A stretch of 15,323 bases of DNA from a bacterium (GCA_017444325.1 JAFSWV010000106.1:1-15323), one strand, 5' to 3'. Positions 7,262 through 14,799 are shown, counted from the first letter of the stretch. The notes: a model not told the origin generated them from the sequence alone. Translations and numbers: made by a program.

Positions 7262-8449
7262 TCATCTGGTCAGGAGATAAGCCAGCATGTTGATGAACAT
7301 TTTGTGGGCGTTGTCGATGTGAGGGAGGCTGTCGGCGTTGACGCAGACGTTCTTGTTCCAGCGGGCAAGGTGACCTTCATAACACCAGCCCTTGACTTCG
7401 GAAGAATAGCCTCTCTTCACTCTTGTCCAGTTGTCAACGACTACAGGCCACATCAGTTCACCGTAGTCGTTAAGATTGTAAATAACCGCGATACGATCGT
7501 CCACCTCGATGACTTCCAAAGGCTCCTTCCAGTAGTTCATACCTTCCGGAACTTCCTTAAAGATCGTGAAGGCCTCGTAAATGGGGTGCTTCATATCGAT
7601 GGCGTGCAGCGGGAAATTGGGCATGACACGGTTCATTTCGCGGCGGAAAGCCATGTCGAAACGCGACCTTCTGCCGGGCAGGGCGCTGTTGGCGATGATG
7701 GCGCCGCCCTGCATGATGTAGGCTCTCAGGTTCTCGACTTCCGCTTCCGTCAGAATGAAATCGTCATGGCCGGTGAAGTAAACGAAGGGGCTCTCGTGGA
7801 TCTCCTTGGAGTCGGCTCTCACGACCGTGACAGTGTCCTGATTCACGCGGATGTTGGTTCTCTTCCTAATCTCGCCGATGAGGTTCGGGATCGTGCCGTG
7901 CGCCGGATCGACTTTCTTGTCGTTCTTGACCAGTTCGCAATACCAGTCGCCGCCCTCGTACTCGACCACCACAAACTTGTCGATCACCGCCTCAACGGTG
8001 CTGCCGTGGCCGGCCACGCCGTATTTCTTGCGGTAGTCGGAGTTCATTTTCTGCCTGACGCCGCGGCCGACTTCCTTGGCCGTGTCGAACTCGATCTTGG
8101 TCTTCTTCATGATGACCTGGGTCTTCGGCAGGAGCTTGGAAGTGATGTCTTTTTTCACCATCATGCGGTCGTTGATGTCCGGCATGTTTTCCGTCCTGGG
8201 GGGCGGAGGCGCCATGGTCACCGGAATGTCCTTGGGCTGGACAACCGGCTTCGGCGGTTCTATCTGGCGTTCCTCCTGTTTCTTGAAGAAGGTCTTGATC
8301 GTCTCTTTCGCCGTATCGGACTGCGAGACGATGATGAAGGCGAAGGCCACGAACATGATCGCGTGCAAGACGATCGTGATCGTTGCGGACTCCGCGTGCT
8401 GCAGCGCCAGATAGTTCTTCTTCAGAAACTCTTTAAAGCTAAATTTCAT
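7262..8449 (-). CDS. TonB-shaped membrane protein with C-terminal DUF4159 domain (395 aa)
   Basis: The N-terminus is a short cytoplasmic segment (1-21), one transmembrane helix (about 22-42, ATITIVLHAIMFVAFAFIIV), then a charged linker and a Pro-rich periplasmic stretch (63-85, IEPPKPVVQPKDIPVTMAPP). This is the layout of TonB/TolA proteins that are driven by ExbB/ExbD. The usual TonB C-terminal domain is missing. Instead residues about 155-395 match DUF4159 as I know it: DKFVVVEYEGGDW, IPNLIGEIRKRTNIRV, the core SPFVYFTGHDDFILTEAEVE (220-239), LRAYIMQGGAIIANSA, and MKHPIYEAFTIF. DUF4159 is of unknown function and, to my recollection, glutamine-amidotransferase-like in fold; no clear catalytic triad is assignable. 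The gene starts 2 nt after the second ExbD gene stops and is followed after one base by the CNT gene. I infer an energised periplasmic effector or regulator. Confidence 0.82.
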   Translation of the reverse strand: MKFSFKEFLKKNYLALQHAESATITIVLHAIMFVAFAFIIVSQSDTAKETIKTFFKKQEERQIEPPKPVVQPKDIPVTMAPPPPRTENMPDINDRMMVKKDITSKLLPKTQVIMKKTKIEFDTAKEVGRGVRQKMNSDYRKKYGVAGHGSTVEAVIDKFVVVEYEGGDWYCELVKNDKKVDPAHGTIPNLIGEIRKRTNIRVNQDTVTVVRADSKEIHESPFVYFTGHDDFILTEAEVENLRAYIMQGGAIIANSALPGRRSRFDMAFRREMNRVMPNFPLHAIDMKHPIYEAFTIFKEVPEGMNYWKEPLEVIEVDDRIAVIYNLNDYGELMWPVVVDNWTRVKRGYSSEVKGWCYEGHLARWNKNVCVNADSLPHIDNAHKMFINMLAYLLTR

Positions 8450-8451
8450 AA

Positions 8452-8898
8452 TCAGTCAATATAGATGCTGGGATCCGAAGGGAAGGTTATCTGATCGATA
8501 CCCGCGAAGGCGCAGGCGTTAAGCACCGCCACGATCCTCTGATGCTGGGTATCTCTCTGACCGCGTATGACCACCGACTGGTTCGGATAAGCCTGCTTCA
8601 ATTCGTAGAGAATGTTCTTCAGTTCAGGCATGTCAACGCTGTCCGGGCTGTCAACGTACTGGCCGTTCCAATACACTTCTCCGTTGTCGTAGATGTCTAT
8701 GACGACTTCCTCGGCAAGATCCACAGCCTGGGCCTCCGTCGCCTGCTGGTCAACGGGGATGGCGACTTTTAGCTGGGATTCCTCCTGCTGGATGTTGGTA
8801 GCCACCAAAAAGAATATGAGAAGCTGGAAGACCACGTCCGACATGGAGGAAATATCCATGTCGCGGACGTCATTGTCTGGTTCGCTCTTGAATTTCAT
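8452..8898 (-). CDS. exbD: ExbD/TolR-family biopolymer transport protein, copy 2 (148 aa)
   Basis: ExbD proteins form the dimeric, proton-carrying rod inside the ExbB pentamer and transmit force to TonB-like partners. One N-terminal transmembrane helix (about 19-35, SMSDVVFQLLIFFLVAT) carries the essential membrane Asp (D21). The periplasmic part (about 40-148) ends with the typical small domain, including YPNQSVVIRGQRDTQHQRIV and VLNACAFAGIDQITF. Length is normal for the family (about 130-150 aa). GAGGA lies upstream of the ATG at 8898. It follows exbD copy 1 by 10 nt and precedes the TonB/DUF4159 gene by 2 nt. The sequence differs clearly from copy 1, so a heterodimer is possible. Confidence 0.93.
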   Translation of the reverse strand: MKFKSEPDNDVRDMDISSMSDVVFQLLIFFLVATNIQQEESQLKVAIPVDQQATEAQAVDLAEEVVIDIYDNGEVYWNGQYVDSPDSVDMPELKNILYELKQAYPNQSVVIRGQRDTQHQRIVAVLNACAFAGIDQITFPSDPSIYID

Positions 8899-8908
8899 AT
8901 TTCCTCAA

Positions 8909-9343
8909 TTATTTGTTGTCACCTGGATCTTCTTGATAGACTGCAAACGAGACGTTCCAGAGCCCCGCTTCCGCGCAGGCCGCCATCAGGCGCATGGTGC
9001 GCCCGAAAAGCGACTTCTTGTCGCCGCGGATAATGACGCGGCGCTCGCGGGATGGATCGGCGTCTATCTCGTTTTGCAACGCTTTGGTCAGCTGCTCCAT
9101 GGAAAAGACTTCGCCGCCGACCTTGATGTTGCCTTTGCCCGTCACGTTCAGCGTGATCTCGTCGACGCCCTCCGTCTGGACGACGCTGGCGGAATCCGCG
9201 ATCGGCAGCGTCACTTCCGTTTCGACTTCCATGTTCTTGTACTGCGAAGAAACGATGAAGAAGATCAAAAGCAGAAAGACGATGTCTATGAGACTCGTGG
9301 TCTGCATCGGCACATCTTCTATGTTGAATTTTCTAAATTTCAT
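8909..9343 (-). CDS. exbD: ExbD/TolR-family biopolymer transport protein, copy 1 (144 aa)
   Basis: This is the first of two adjacent ExbD proteins. The N-terminal helix (about 17-35, SLIDIVFLLLIFFIVSS) has the conserved proton-carrying Asp at D20. The periplasmic domain shows ITLNVTGKGNIKVGGEVFSM, then RRVIIRGDKKSLFGRTMRLM and ACAEAGLWNVSFAVY, the usual ExbD/TolR endings. The length is typical. The gene begins 37 nt after exbB ends. Its SD is weak (GGGA is about 14 nt before the ATG), unlike the strong one in front of exbB, so expression may be tuned below that of exbB, as expected for a 5:2 complex. That last point is inference. Confidence 0.93.
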   Translation of the reverse strand: MKFRKFNIEDVPMQTTSLIDIVFLLLIFFIVSSQYKNMEVETEVTLPIADSASVVQTEGVDEITLNVTGKGNIKVGGEVFSMEQLTKALQNEIDADPSRERRVIIRGDKKSLFGRTMRLMAACAEAGLWNVSFAVYQEDPGDNK

Positions 9344-9380
9344 AAGAACCGTTTATTCCCGGTTTAAAATTCAAAATTGT

Positions 9381-10118
9381 TTAGAACTGCTCGATGAGTT
9401 CGCCGATCTCGTCTTCCACGGCCACCATCGTTTCGGTGATGCGGTTGCGGAAGAAGAAGAAGGCGGCCAGGGCTGGAATGGCGACGACCAGGCCGCCGGC
9501 CGTGGTGATCAGAGCTTCGGAAATGTTGTTGGCCAGAGCGGAAGCTTTGCCAACGCCGGAAGCGCCGATGTTAGAGAACGCTTTGATCATACCGGAGACC
9601 GTGCCCAGAAGACCAAGCATCGGGGAGATCGTAGCGACGGTGTTGAGGTAAGCGACTCTCGCTCTCAAATCGTTGGCGAGACGTCCGCCGTATTCCACGA
9701 CAGCTTCCTGCATGCCGATCGGGCCTTTGCCTTTCTTTTCAGCGGCAAGGGCGTGGCCGACGACGACCGTCAGCGCGCAGGGATGCTCCTGGCAGTACTT
9801 GTCGCATTCTTCAACTTTGTCTTTCTTGAAGTTTTCCCTGAGATATTTGACCGTTTCGTCCGGCATGAGTTTCTTCTTGCGAATGACCAGAATGGCGTCG
9901 ATGATCAGGTACACCATGTAGAAAGAGAGCAATACGATGGGGTACATGAAAGCGCCGCCCTTAACGAAAATAAGGTCGATTAAGTTCACGCTCTGCGCGG
10001 CGGCTTCTTCAGCGCCTTCGGCGGTTTCCGCCACTTCGTCAGCAAGCGTGACCAAGGGGCCGAGCATAACGGTTAGCCAGGCGGCCAATTGCAAAAAACT
10101 GAAATTCTTCTTGGACAT
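9381..10118 (-). CDS. exbB: MotA/TolQ/ExbB proton-channel family protein with signal peptide (245 aa)
   Basis: ExbB forms the pentameric inner-membrane channel of TonB- and Tol-type motors. Residues 1-26 look like a cleavable signal sequence (LAAWLTVMLGPLVTLA), followed by an acidic, Ala-rich stretch. Three membrane helices follow: about 57-78 (AFMYPIVLLSFYMVYLIIDA), 158-180 and 202-224. The hallmark motifs are ISPMLGLLGTVSGMIKAF (164-181) and ISEALITTAGGLVVAIPAL (199-217). The cytoplasmic loop carries three cysteines (105, 109, 114), which is unusual. Start chosen at ATG 10118-10116 because AAGGAGAG precedes it at normal spacing. The gene sits 33 nt after the small TPR gene and 37 nt before the first exbD. 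It is the central motor subunit of the seven-gene operon. Confidence 0.94.
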   Translation of the reverse strand: MSKKNFSFLQLAAWLTVMLGPLVTLADEVAETAEGAEEAAAQSVNLIDLIFVKGGAFMYPIVLLSFYMVYLIIDAILVIRKKKLMPDETVKYLRENFKKDKVEECDKYCQEHPCALTVVVGHALAAEKKGKGPIGMQEAVVEYGGRLANDLRARVAYLNTVATISPMLGLLGTVSGMIKAFSNIGASGVGKASALANNISEALITTAGGLVVAIPALAAFFFFRNRITETMVAVEDEIGELIEQF

Positions 10119-10151
10119 GGGATCTCTCCTTTTTTTATGAAGGTTTATTGA

Positions 10152-10967
10152 TTATTTATTTTCTTTCTTTTTGAGTTCTTCTATTTTCTTCTGGGCCTCT
10201 TTCTTGTAAGGTCCTTCTTTGTCTTCGACGATCTGCTGGAAGTAAAAAAGGGCGTTTTTCGTTTCGCCCATGGCTTCGTAAGCTTCGCCGCATCCCCACA
10301 GGGCTTCCAGCTCCAGGTCGGGGATGTCGCCGTAAAGAACTACGACGGAAGCGAAGTTCTCCAGGGCGCCGCGGTATTCCTTAGCTTCCATCTGGAGTTT
10401 CGCCAAAGCGAGGTGCATCCTGGCGTTGGCGGCTTCGGAGCCGGAGCCGGTGGCAAGGATCTCGCTGTAAGTCTTGATGAGTTCTTCCTTGCTCATATCG
10501 TCGGACCTGAGGTCGAGGTTCATGACGTCTATTTCGCCTTTGTAAGCGCCCTTCGGGAAGAGCTTGGCGTATTCGTCGAAGATCTTCTTCGCCTCGTCGT
10601 CCTTCTTTTCATTCACGGCCACCAGGCCTTTTCCATAAAGCGCCATTTCGTTCCATCTGACTGGCATTCCCTGAAAGCGTTTGCCCCAAGCAGCGGAGAT
10701 GGTCTTGATCTTGGCGAAATCTTTTTTCTTAAGGGCCGTCTGGTAATCGGTGAAATTGCCGGGTTCGTTGATCTTCGTCTGCTTGAAGGAGACCTTCTCG
10801 TCGTCGAAAGCGAAACTGCCCTTGCTGGTCGAGATCTCGACCTGGCCTTTGGCGTTGCGGGAAATAGTTCCTTTGTAGCGCGTTCCGTTCGCCAGCACGA
10901 GCTCATCGGCGGTCGCTGCGAAACTGACTGCCAGAATGAGCATTGCAACCAAATAAATTTTATTCAT
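10152..10967 (-). CDS. Exported TPR-containing protein, small (271 aa)
   Basis: A signal peptide covers residues 1-20 (cleavage likely between ATA and DEL). The mature N-terminus (about 22-65, LVLANGTRYKGTISRNAKGQ then VEISTSKGSFAFDDEKVSF) is a small beta-rich module of the kind that recognises or displays short strands; I do not assign a named family. The rest is helical TPR-like repeats, e.g. KKDDEAKKIFDEYAKLFPKG, KEYRGALENFASVVVLYGD and GETKNALFYFQQIVEDKEGP, ending in a Lys/Glu-rich tail. It resembles the periplasmic TPR partners (CpoB/YbgF type) of Tol systems in architecture only. AAGGA precedes the ATG at 10967, which is 13 nt after the large TPR gene. Probable periplasmic scaffold serving the ExbB/ExbD motor encoded next to it. 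Confidence 0.85.
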   Translation of the reverse strand: MNKIYLVAMLILAVSFAATADELVLANGTRYKGTISRNAKGQVEISTSKGSFAFDDEKVSFKQTKINEPGNFTDYQTALKKKDFAKIKTISAAWGKRFQGMPVRWNEMALYGKGLVAVNEKKDDEAKKIFDEYAKLFPKGAYKGEIDVMNLDLRSDDMSKEELIKTYSEILATGSGSEAANARMHLALAKLQMEAKEYRGALENFASVVVLYGDIPDLELEALWGCGEAYEAMGETKNALFYFQQIVEDKEGPYKKEAQKKIEELKKKENK

Positions 10968-10980
10968 ATGATTTTCCTTA

Positions 10981-13746
10981 TTATTCAGCTTCGTTGGGAT
11001 AGCGGGCCTTGAACTGGCTCTGGGCTTCGGTCAGCTCGTTGTTCAGACCTAGTTTCTTGTAGCAGGCGATCAGGCCTTTGTAGGCCGGGACAGCGTATTC
11101 CGGCATCTTGCCGTAAAGGATCGTGCAGCGCTTGTAGAACTGGGCCGCTTCCTTCACGTTGCCAGAAATGAAGTTCGCTTCAGCGCGCATAAGCACAGCT
11201 TCCGCGGACTGCTTGGCGTCGGGCCTCAGGCCCAGAACTTCCTGACACTTCTGATCGACCACTTTCGCTTCCTTGGCCTCAAGGGCGCAGCGGGCGCGAT
11301 GCAATAGGGCGGTGATCCTGACCTGGGCGTTCGGCACCACGAAGTTGTCCAAGAGATCGTCGTAGAGGGGCGCGCAGGACTTGTGATCGCCGGAAAGATA
11401 AGCGGCTTCCGCGCGCTGGAAGAGAGATTCATCGACATTCTCGGCGACTTCCCTGGTAAGGGCGAGCGATTCCTCGGCAGTCTGCGCGGCTTTCTGGTAA
11501 GCGCCGGCCAGATTCTCGGCGGCCGCCTTGAATGCCAGGGCGTAGCCCTTCTGAGCGTCGTTCATCTTGAAGCTGTCGAGTTTTGCCAATGCGGCGTCGG
11601 TCTTATCTCTATCCTTGGCTCTCACAGGAATGGAAAGCAAAGCGATCCTCGCGGCGTCGCTGCCCATGGCGGCCAGGTCTTTCTCCCACTCTTCCGTGGA
11701 GTACTGCTGGCTGACCAAGACCTCCCCTACTCTGACAAGGGAAAGCGCGCCATAGCCGGTCTCGGGATACTTCTGGTAAGCTTCCTTGAAAGCTTCCACC
11801 GCCTCGAAATATTTGTTGCCTAAAACCTTGTCTTCGCCGACTTCGTAGGCGGCTTCGGGAGCGTAGCCGTGCTCGGGATATTCTTTCACGAGCCTGGCGC
11901 TGTATTCAGCGGCATCCGCGTACTTGCGGTCAGATTTGGCGAAATAAGCCATCCAGTAGAGCGCGTCGCCGGCTTCCGGAGACTTGGGATAATCTTTCAA
12001 AATCGTATCGAGGTTCTCCTTCATTCCGGCCATGTCGTTGGCATAGTATGAGCAGAAAGCCTTCTGCAGAATAGCGACCGGCTTAGACTTCTCGGCCGCT
12101 TCCTTGTCCAAAGCCAATACGCGGTCGAAGGTCTCTTTAGCCTTGTCGTACTTCTGTTCGGACATATAGACGCCGCCCAAAGTCATAAGAATGTCGGCCT
12201 GCAGGTCGCTGTCGGCGAATTCCGTCAGCATCTTCTCCAGTACTTCCACGCCTTCTTCCACTTTGCCCTGCTTCACGCACATATCGGCCTGCAGGTACAA
12301 AGCCTGCTCCTTCAATCTCGGAAGCGTAACTTCCGCGCAGAGCTCAGCGGCCTTCTCAAAGTTCTTGGCTTCCGCTTCCGCCGTGGCGTAGGCTAGCTTG
12401 ATCTCATGAACATATTCTTCGAGCTTGTATTCCTTGGCGAATTCCGGGAATTCCTCGATAGTCTTTTGGAGAAAATCCAGTGCGTCCTGGTAACGTTTCT
12501 GCTCGATGTAGCCTTCCGTCAGGCGGACGTAGCTCTGGGGAACGAGCGTGCTCTCGGGGAATTTTTCCGCGAACTGCTTCAGGGCATCCTCGGCTTCCTT
12601 GTATTTCTGATCTTTCAGGAGTGCGTCGCCCAGGAGGAAGTACATGTTCTCGGCGACTTCGCCTTCCTTGTACTCTTCCAGGCCGGCTTTCAGATTCCTG
12701 ACCGCTTCGCCCGGCTGATTGTCCTCCAGAAGCCCCTGGGCCAAAACAAGCCTCATAGGAGCGGCGACATCATTGCCCGGATGCTTCTTAATGAACTCAA
12801 GATAAGAGTTCTCGGCGCGCTTGAAGTCCTTGGCGGAAATGTCGCTCTGCACTCCCCTGAACCAGGCCTGCGTGCTGAATTCGACTTCCGGATAGAGGCG
12901 CATGATGCCTTCGAAGCCGATCCTCGCTTCCAAAAAGTGGCCGAGCTGCTCGTAAGTCTGCGCGATCTCCCACAGGATGCCGGCGTTCTGGGCTTTCTCG
13001 TCCGGTTTCTTGCCGGGCGTCTTGATCCTACGGTAAACGTTGATGGCGCCGACGTAGTTGCTGCAGCCGCGGTAGATCTCGCCGAGTTTATAGAAGGTTG
13101 CGATGCGCACGTCCTTGTTGTTGTTCGTCTTCAAAATGTTGCGCATCATCTTTTCCGCTTCTTCGGGCTGGCCGTTCCTGACGAAGATCTCAGCCAGAAC
13201 GTAAGAGGAGGGAATGAAAAGCTCGTGGTTGGGGTTCTTGGTAAAGTCCGCGATCTGCTTTTTGGCTTCATCGTAGCGGCCTTTCTTAACCAAAACTTTG
13301 GCGTACTCAAGGTAAGCGGAGTTTCTGGCCGGGCTCTTGGGGACTTCCCTTAGGAACTTCTGGACCAGCGCCAGCGCTTCGTCGTATTTGCCCTGGGCGA
13401 CCAAAACGTGCGCCTTGGCGACCTTGGCCTCGTCCACGCGCTGGATGGTGTCGGCGTATTTGCCGTAACGTTTGGAGAGCTTGTCCAAAGTCTTGTTGGC
13501 GTCGTCATAGCGCCCCACTTCCACGTAAGCCATGGCGAGCTGGTATAAAACTTCCATGTTCGCCGGGTGGAAAGGATAGTTGTTCTCGGCGTTCTCCAGA
13601 AGCGGAATGGCCGCGGTCAGCGCCTTGTCGGCCGTCTTCAAGGCCTTGTTGACCGCCTCCTCGGCGGCAGCCGAGGGCGCCGCCAGCGCCGGGACGCTCA
13701 GGAAAATAAGAAAAACCAGAAGGGAAAATAGTTTGCTGATCCTCAT
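10981..13746 (-). CDS. Large exported TPR-repeat protein (921 aa)
   Basis: A signal peptide covers residues 1-22 (LFSLLVFLIFLSVPALA, then APSAAAEE). No lipobox cysteine follows, so it is probably a soluble or peripherally bound periplasmic protein. The whole mature part is made of tandem helical repeats of the TPR type, for example LAMAYVEVGRYDDANKTLDK, GKYDEALALVQKFLREVPKS, QKYKEAEDALKQFAEKFPES, KRYQDALDFLQKTIEEFPEF, QKYDKAKETFDRVLALDKEA and RKYADAAEYSARLVKEYPEH. Such long superhelices act as protein-binding scaffolds. It is the first gene after a near-consensus promoter, with AAGGA 6 nt before the ATG at 13746, so it is probably well expressed. The position directly upstream of a second TPR protein and exbB suggests the outer end of an energised envelope complex. 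Confidence 0.9.
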   Translation of the reverse strand: MRISKLFSLLVFLIFLSVPALAAPSAAAEEAVNKALKTADKALTAAIPLLENAENNYPFHPANMEVLYQLAMAYVEVGRYDDANKTLDKLSKRYGKYADTIQRVDEAKVAKAHVLVAQGKYDEALALVQKFLREVPKSPARNSAYLEYAKVLVKKGRYDEAKKQIADFTKNPNHELFIPSSYVLAEIFVRNGQPEEAEKMMRNILKTNNNKDVRIATFYKLGEIYRGCSNYVGAINVYRRIKTPGKKPDEKAQNAGILWEIAQTYEQLGHFLEARIGFEGIMRLYPEVEFSTQAWFRGVQSDISAKDFKRAENSYLEFIKKHPGNDVAAPMRLVLAQGLLEDNQPGEAVRNLKAGLEEYKEGEVAENMYFLLGDALLKDQKYKEAEDALKQFAEKFPESTLVPQSYVRLTEGYIEQKRYQDALDFLQKTIEEFPEFAKEYKLEEYVHEIKLAYATAEAEAKNFEKAAELCAEVTLPRLKEQALYLQADMCVKQGKVEEGVEVLEKMLTEFADSDLQADILMTLGGVYMSEQKYDKAKETFDRVLALDKEAAEKSKPVAILQKAFCSYYANDMAGMKENLDTILKDYPKSPEAGDALYWMAYFAKSDRKYADAAEYSARLVKEYPEHGYAPEAAYEVGEDKVLGNKYFEAVEAFKEAYQKYPETGYGALSLVRVGEVLVSQQYSTEEWEKDLAAMGSDAARIALLSIPVRAKDRDKTDAALAKLDSFKMNDAQKGYALAFKAAAENLAGAYQKAAQTAEESLALTREVAENVDESLFQRAEAAYLSGDHKSCAPLYDDLLDNFVVPNAQVRITALLHRARCALEAKEAKVVDQKCQEVLGLRPDAKQSAEAVLMRAEANFISGNVKEAAQFYKRCTILYGKMPEYAVPAYKGLIACYKKLGLNNELTEAQSQFKARYPNEAE

Positions 13747-13774
13747 AGATATTCCTTAAGTGATTATTAAAGAT

Positions 13775-13804
13775 ATTATACCTTATTATAGGGCCGGGTG
13801 TCAA
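13775..13804 (-). promoter_or_regulatory. Near-consensus promoter of the TPR-Exb-DUF4159-CNT operon
   Basis: On the minus strand a perfect -35 TTGACA (13804-13799) and a perfect -10 TATAAT (13780-13775) are separated by 18 nt. The predicted start near 13768 gives a short leader of about 22 nt. No further promoter of this quality was seen between the seven genes, which supports a single transcript to 6070. Confidence 0.85.
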
Positions 13805-13823
13805 ACCAAAAGCCACCTTCAAA

Positions 13824-13852
13824 TTGCAATCCCAATTCCTTTCTGATAGAAT
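13824..13852 (+). promoter_or_regulatory. Promoter of rnfB-like gene
   Basis: -35 TTGCAA (13824-13829) and -10 TAGAAT (13847-13852) are separated by 17 nt, about 30 nt before the start codon at 13883. It is divergent from, and does not overlap, the operon promoter at 13775-13804. GGGA (13872-13875) is a modest ribosome binding site. Confidence 0.6.
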
Positions 13853-13882
13853 TTCATTTGAATCAAAAAACGGGAACAAATT

Positions 13883-14677
13883 ATGTTGTACGCGCTTATC
13901 TGCATGGGCGGCCTGGGCCTTATCTTCGGTATAGGCTTAGCCATTGCCTCAAAAGTATTTGCGGTCAAAACCGATCCTAGGGTGGAAGCGATAATGGAAG
14001 TCCTTCCGAACGCCAACTGCGGTGGCTGCGGCTTCGCCGGCTGCTCGGCTTACGCTTCGGCGGTCGCCGAAGGCAAGGCGGAATTCGACCACTGCGCGCC
14101 AGGCGGCAAGGAAGTCGCCGCTAAGATAGCCGCCATCATGGGCCAGGAACTGGGCGATTTTGAAAAGTCCATCGCCTACATCCGCTGCCAGGGACACTCT
14201 TCCCTGCAGACCGACTACAACGGTCCCAAGACCTGCGCCCAGGCCGCCATCCCGGCTATGGGCCCCTTTGACTGCAAGTTCTCCTGCCTTAAGCTCGGCG
14301 ACTGCGTTTCCGCCTGCCAGTTCGGCGCCATCTCAATTAAGCCGGGCGAGATCCCCGTCATCGACCCAGAAATCTGCGGCGGCTGCGGAAGCTGCGCCAG
14401 AGCCTGTCCCAAGAAAGTCATAGCGGTAGGCCCGGTCTCCCGTTCCATCAAAGTGGCCTGCGCCTCCCAGGACAAGCCGGTCATCAAGAGAAAATTCTGC
14501 CAGACCGCCTGCATTGGCTGCCAGAAATGCGTGAAGAACTGCCCGGCCGAAGCCATTTCCATGGACGGATTGGTGGCGGTGATCGACAAGAAGAAGTGCA
14601 CGATGTGCGGGACTTGCGTGGCGAACTGCCCGACCGGCGCGATCGTGAACACGCTGCCGACCGAGCAGTCGGCTTAA
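13883..14677 (+). CDS. rnfB: RnfB-family multi-cluster iron-sulfur protein (264 aa)
   Basis: RnfB is the ferredoxin-oxidising, membrane-anchored subunit of the Rnf complex, which couples reduced ferredoxin to NAD+ with ion pumping. One N-terminal membrane helix (about 2-25) is followed by the RnfB Fe-S domain with Cys 46, 49, 54 and 71 (NANCGGCGFAGC). Then come four 4Fe-4S-type motifs: Cys 131/135/141/145 (CKFSCLKLGDCVSACQFGAI), 165/168/171/175 (CGGCGSCARACP), 210/213/216/220 (CIGCQKCVKNCP) and 239/242/245/249 (CTMCGTCVANCP). All cluster cysteines look intact, so the protein should be functional. Length is normal for the longer RnfB class. It has its own promoter and no rnfA, C, D, E or G next to it; a palindromic element and a convergent kinase gene follow. 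The rest of the complex is presumably elsewhere, or this works as a stand-alone ferredoxin-like donor. Confidence 0.92.
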   Translation: MLYALICMGGLGLIFGIGLAIASKVFAVKTDPRVEAIMEVLPNANCGGCGFAGCSAYASAVAEGKAEFDHCAPGGKEVAAKIAAIMGQELGDFEKSIAYIRCQGHSSLQTDYNGPKTCAQAAIPAMGPFDCKFSCLKLGDCVSACQFGAISIKPGEIPVIDPEICGGCGSCARACPKKVIAVGPVSRSIKVACASQDKPVIKRKFCQTACIGCQKCVKNCPAEAISMDGLVAVIDKKKCTMCGTCVANCPTGAIVNTLPTEQSA

Positions 14678-14694
14678 TCGTTCGCTAATATTTT

Positions 14695-14799
14695 AAAGAG
14701 AAAGATTCCATAAGACCCCTCGCTCACGGACTACGCGCGTAGTTTCCTACCGTGCATCCTCCGTGAGTTCGCTCTGGGGTCTATGGAATCTTTCTCTTT
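14695..14799 (+). repeat. Palindromic repeat element A (long hairpin), also terminator-like for rnfB
   Basis: The outer arms 14695-14719 and 14776-14799 are complementary over 24 bp with one bulged base. The left arm starts AAAGAGAAAGATTCC and the right arm ends GGAATCTTTCTCTTT, followed by TTC. Inside, CTCACGGA (14723-14730) pairs with TCCGTGAG (14760-14767), and 14730-14743 is a perfect palindrome (ACTACGCGCGTAGT). Positions 14716-14779 form a 64-nt core that recurs inverted at 14855-14918. It begins 17 nt after the rnfB stop, and the U-rich right arm could end the rnfB transcript. Confidence 0.9.

Noticed and set aside
7193..8464. 423-aa plus-strand open frame opposite the DUF4159 gene
   Set aside because: It mirrors the real minus-strand gene, is rich in H, V and D as expected from reverse-complement codons, and crosses gene boundaries without its own promoter or SD.
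9347..9364. Small hairpin AACCG/CGGTT between exbB and the first exbD
   Set aside because: A 5-bp stem with an 8-nt loop and no U-run; this could occur by chance and is not enough for a terminator or a processing site.
13505..13879. 124-aa minus-strand open frame overlapping the start of the large TPR gene
   Set aside because: It covers the promoter region and shifts out of the frame of the TPR protein, which has a clear signal peptide and SD.
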